This document shows, one piece after another, positions 63,871-64,000 of a stretch of 64,000 nt of DNA (position 1 is the stretch's first letter; each line of letters opens with the position of its first letter). The stretch is from Collybiopsis luxurians FD-317 M1 (taxonomy: Eukaryota; Basidiomycota; Agaricomycetes; Agaricales; Omphalotaceae), in contig KN834751.1 of the NCBI GenBank assembly GCA_000827265.1, positions 899,977 to 963,976 of the forward strand, in the 5' to 3' direction. The notes below the pieces were generated by a model. That model was not told where the DNA came from. It was given only the letters and a program-made list of their open reading frames with translations, and did not search any database. The translations under genes were made by a program, and so were the position numbers.

Positions 63871-64000
63871 GATTAGTTGAGTTTTCAAGACTACTGCAGG
63901 GAGTTTCAGCCAAGTTTTAAATTAGAAATATCACTACGGAAATACCTACCTTTTGTGTCATAGTCGAGCATATAAAGGTGATACCTTTCTGCTGGTTAGA

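Larger units (their letters stand above)
62556..64000. other. Terminal intergenic region with inverted related fragments
   Basis: No complete gene is seen. It holds a C9-T homopolymer run near 63049-63073 and two related fragments in opposite orientation, annotated separately. The window ends inside non-coding sequence. Confidence 0.45.

Noticed and set aside
1..64000. CRISPR arrays, viral genes and toxin genes
   Set aside because: No regular repeat-spacer arrays, and no viral replicase, capsid or recognised toxin gene was seen in this eukaryotic window.

Overview
The window is nuclear DNA of a filamentous basidiomycete, most likely an Agaricomycete. The signs are many short GT-AG introns of about 50-70 bases, a tRNA-Ala with an intron in its anticodon loop, an intron-rich multicopper laccase, a FunK1-type kinase, F-box/leucine-rich-repeat paralogues, a basidiomycete-style cytochrome P450 and a PRM1 cell-fusion protein. 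Genes lie on both strands and nothing suggests operons.

Layout. 0.5-3.3 kb: cytochrome P450 (+). 3.5 kb: tRNA-Ala (-). 3.9-7.6 kb: a long, acidic, low-complexity protein with a hydrophobic N-terminus (+). 8-18 kb: an F-box array with three intact genes, two broken ones and several fragments, interrupted by a decayed SAP-like element and an intronless isochorismatase/glutathione-S-transferase fusion gene. 18.1-18.8 kb: an ER-type FKBP prolyl isomerase ending in RDEL (-); copies of its last exon lie between the F-box genes, so the two were duplicated together. 19.2-24.2 kb: two paralogous CoA-binding-domain genes (-) bracketing a decayed zinc-cluster sequence and an AAA-ATPase-like gene. 24.4-28.0 kb: a secreted GH92 alpha-mannosidase (-). 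28.6-35.7 kb: three tandem MFS (DHA2-type) transporters (-). 36.2 kb: a small secreted disordered protein (+). 37.5-39.0 kb: a 2-hydroxyacid dehydrogenase (+). 39.2-40.9 kb: a single-pass Ser/Thr-rich membrane protein (-). 41.9-44.9 kb: PRM1 (+). 46.1-47.5 kb: an alpha/beta hydrolase (+). 49.3-50.7 kb: a Bax-inhibitor-1 family protein (-). 52.1-54.8 kb: a laccase (+). 55.2-57.7 kb: a FunK1 kinase (-). 58.3-60.7 kb: an HSL-type alpha/beta hydrolase (-). 61.0-62.6 kb: an uncharacterised protein (-). The last 1.4 kb holds only an inverted pair of related fragments.

The P450, the MFS trio, the laccase, the hydrolases and the GST fusion fit oxidative breakdown and detoxification, and GH92 acts on extracellular mannans or glycoproteins. 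I see no backbone enzyme (PKS, NRPS or terpene cyclase), so I do not call a biosynthetic cluster. The most unusual observations are the laccase splice structure (predicted 3-, 10- and 12-base exons, all at copper-ligand motifs), the isochorismatase-GST fusion, and the joint duplication of F-box genes with the FKBP terminal exon. Intron boundaries were assigned by eye from GT-AG signals, frame and family conservation.
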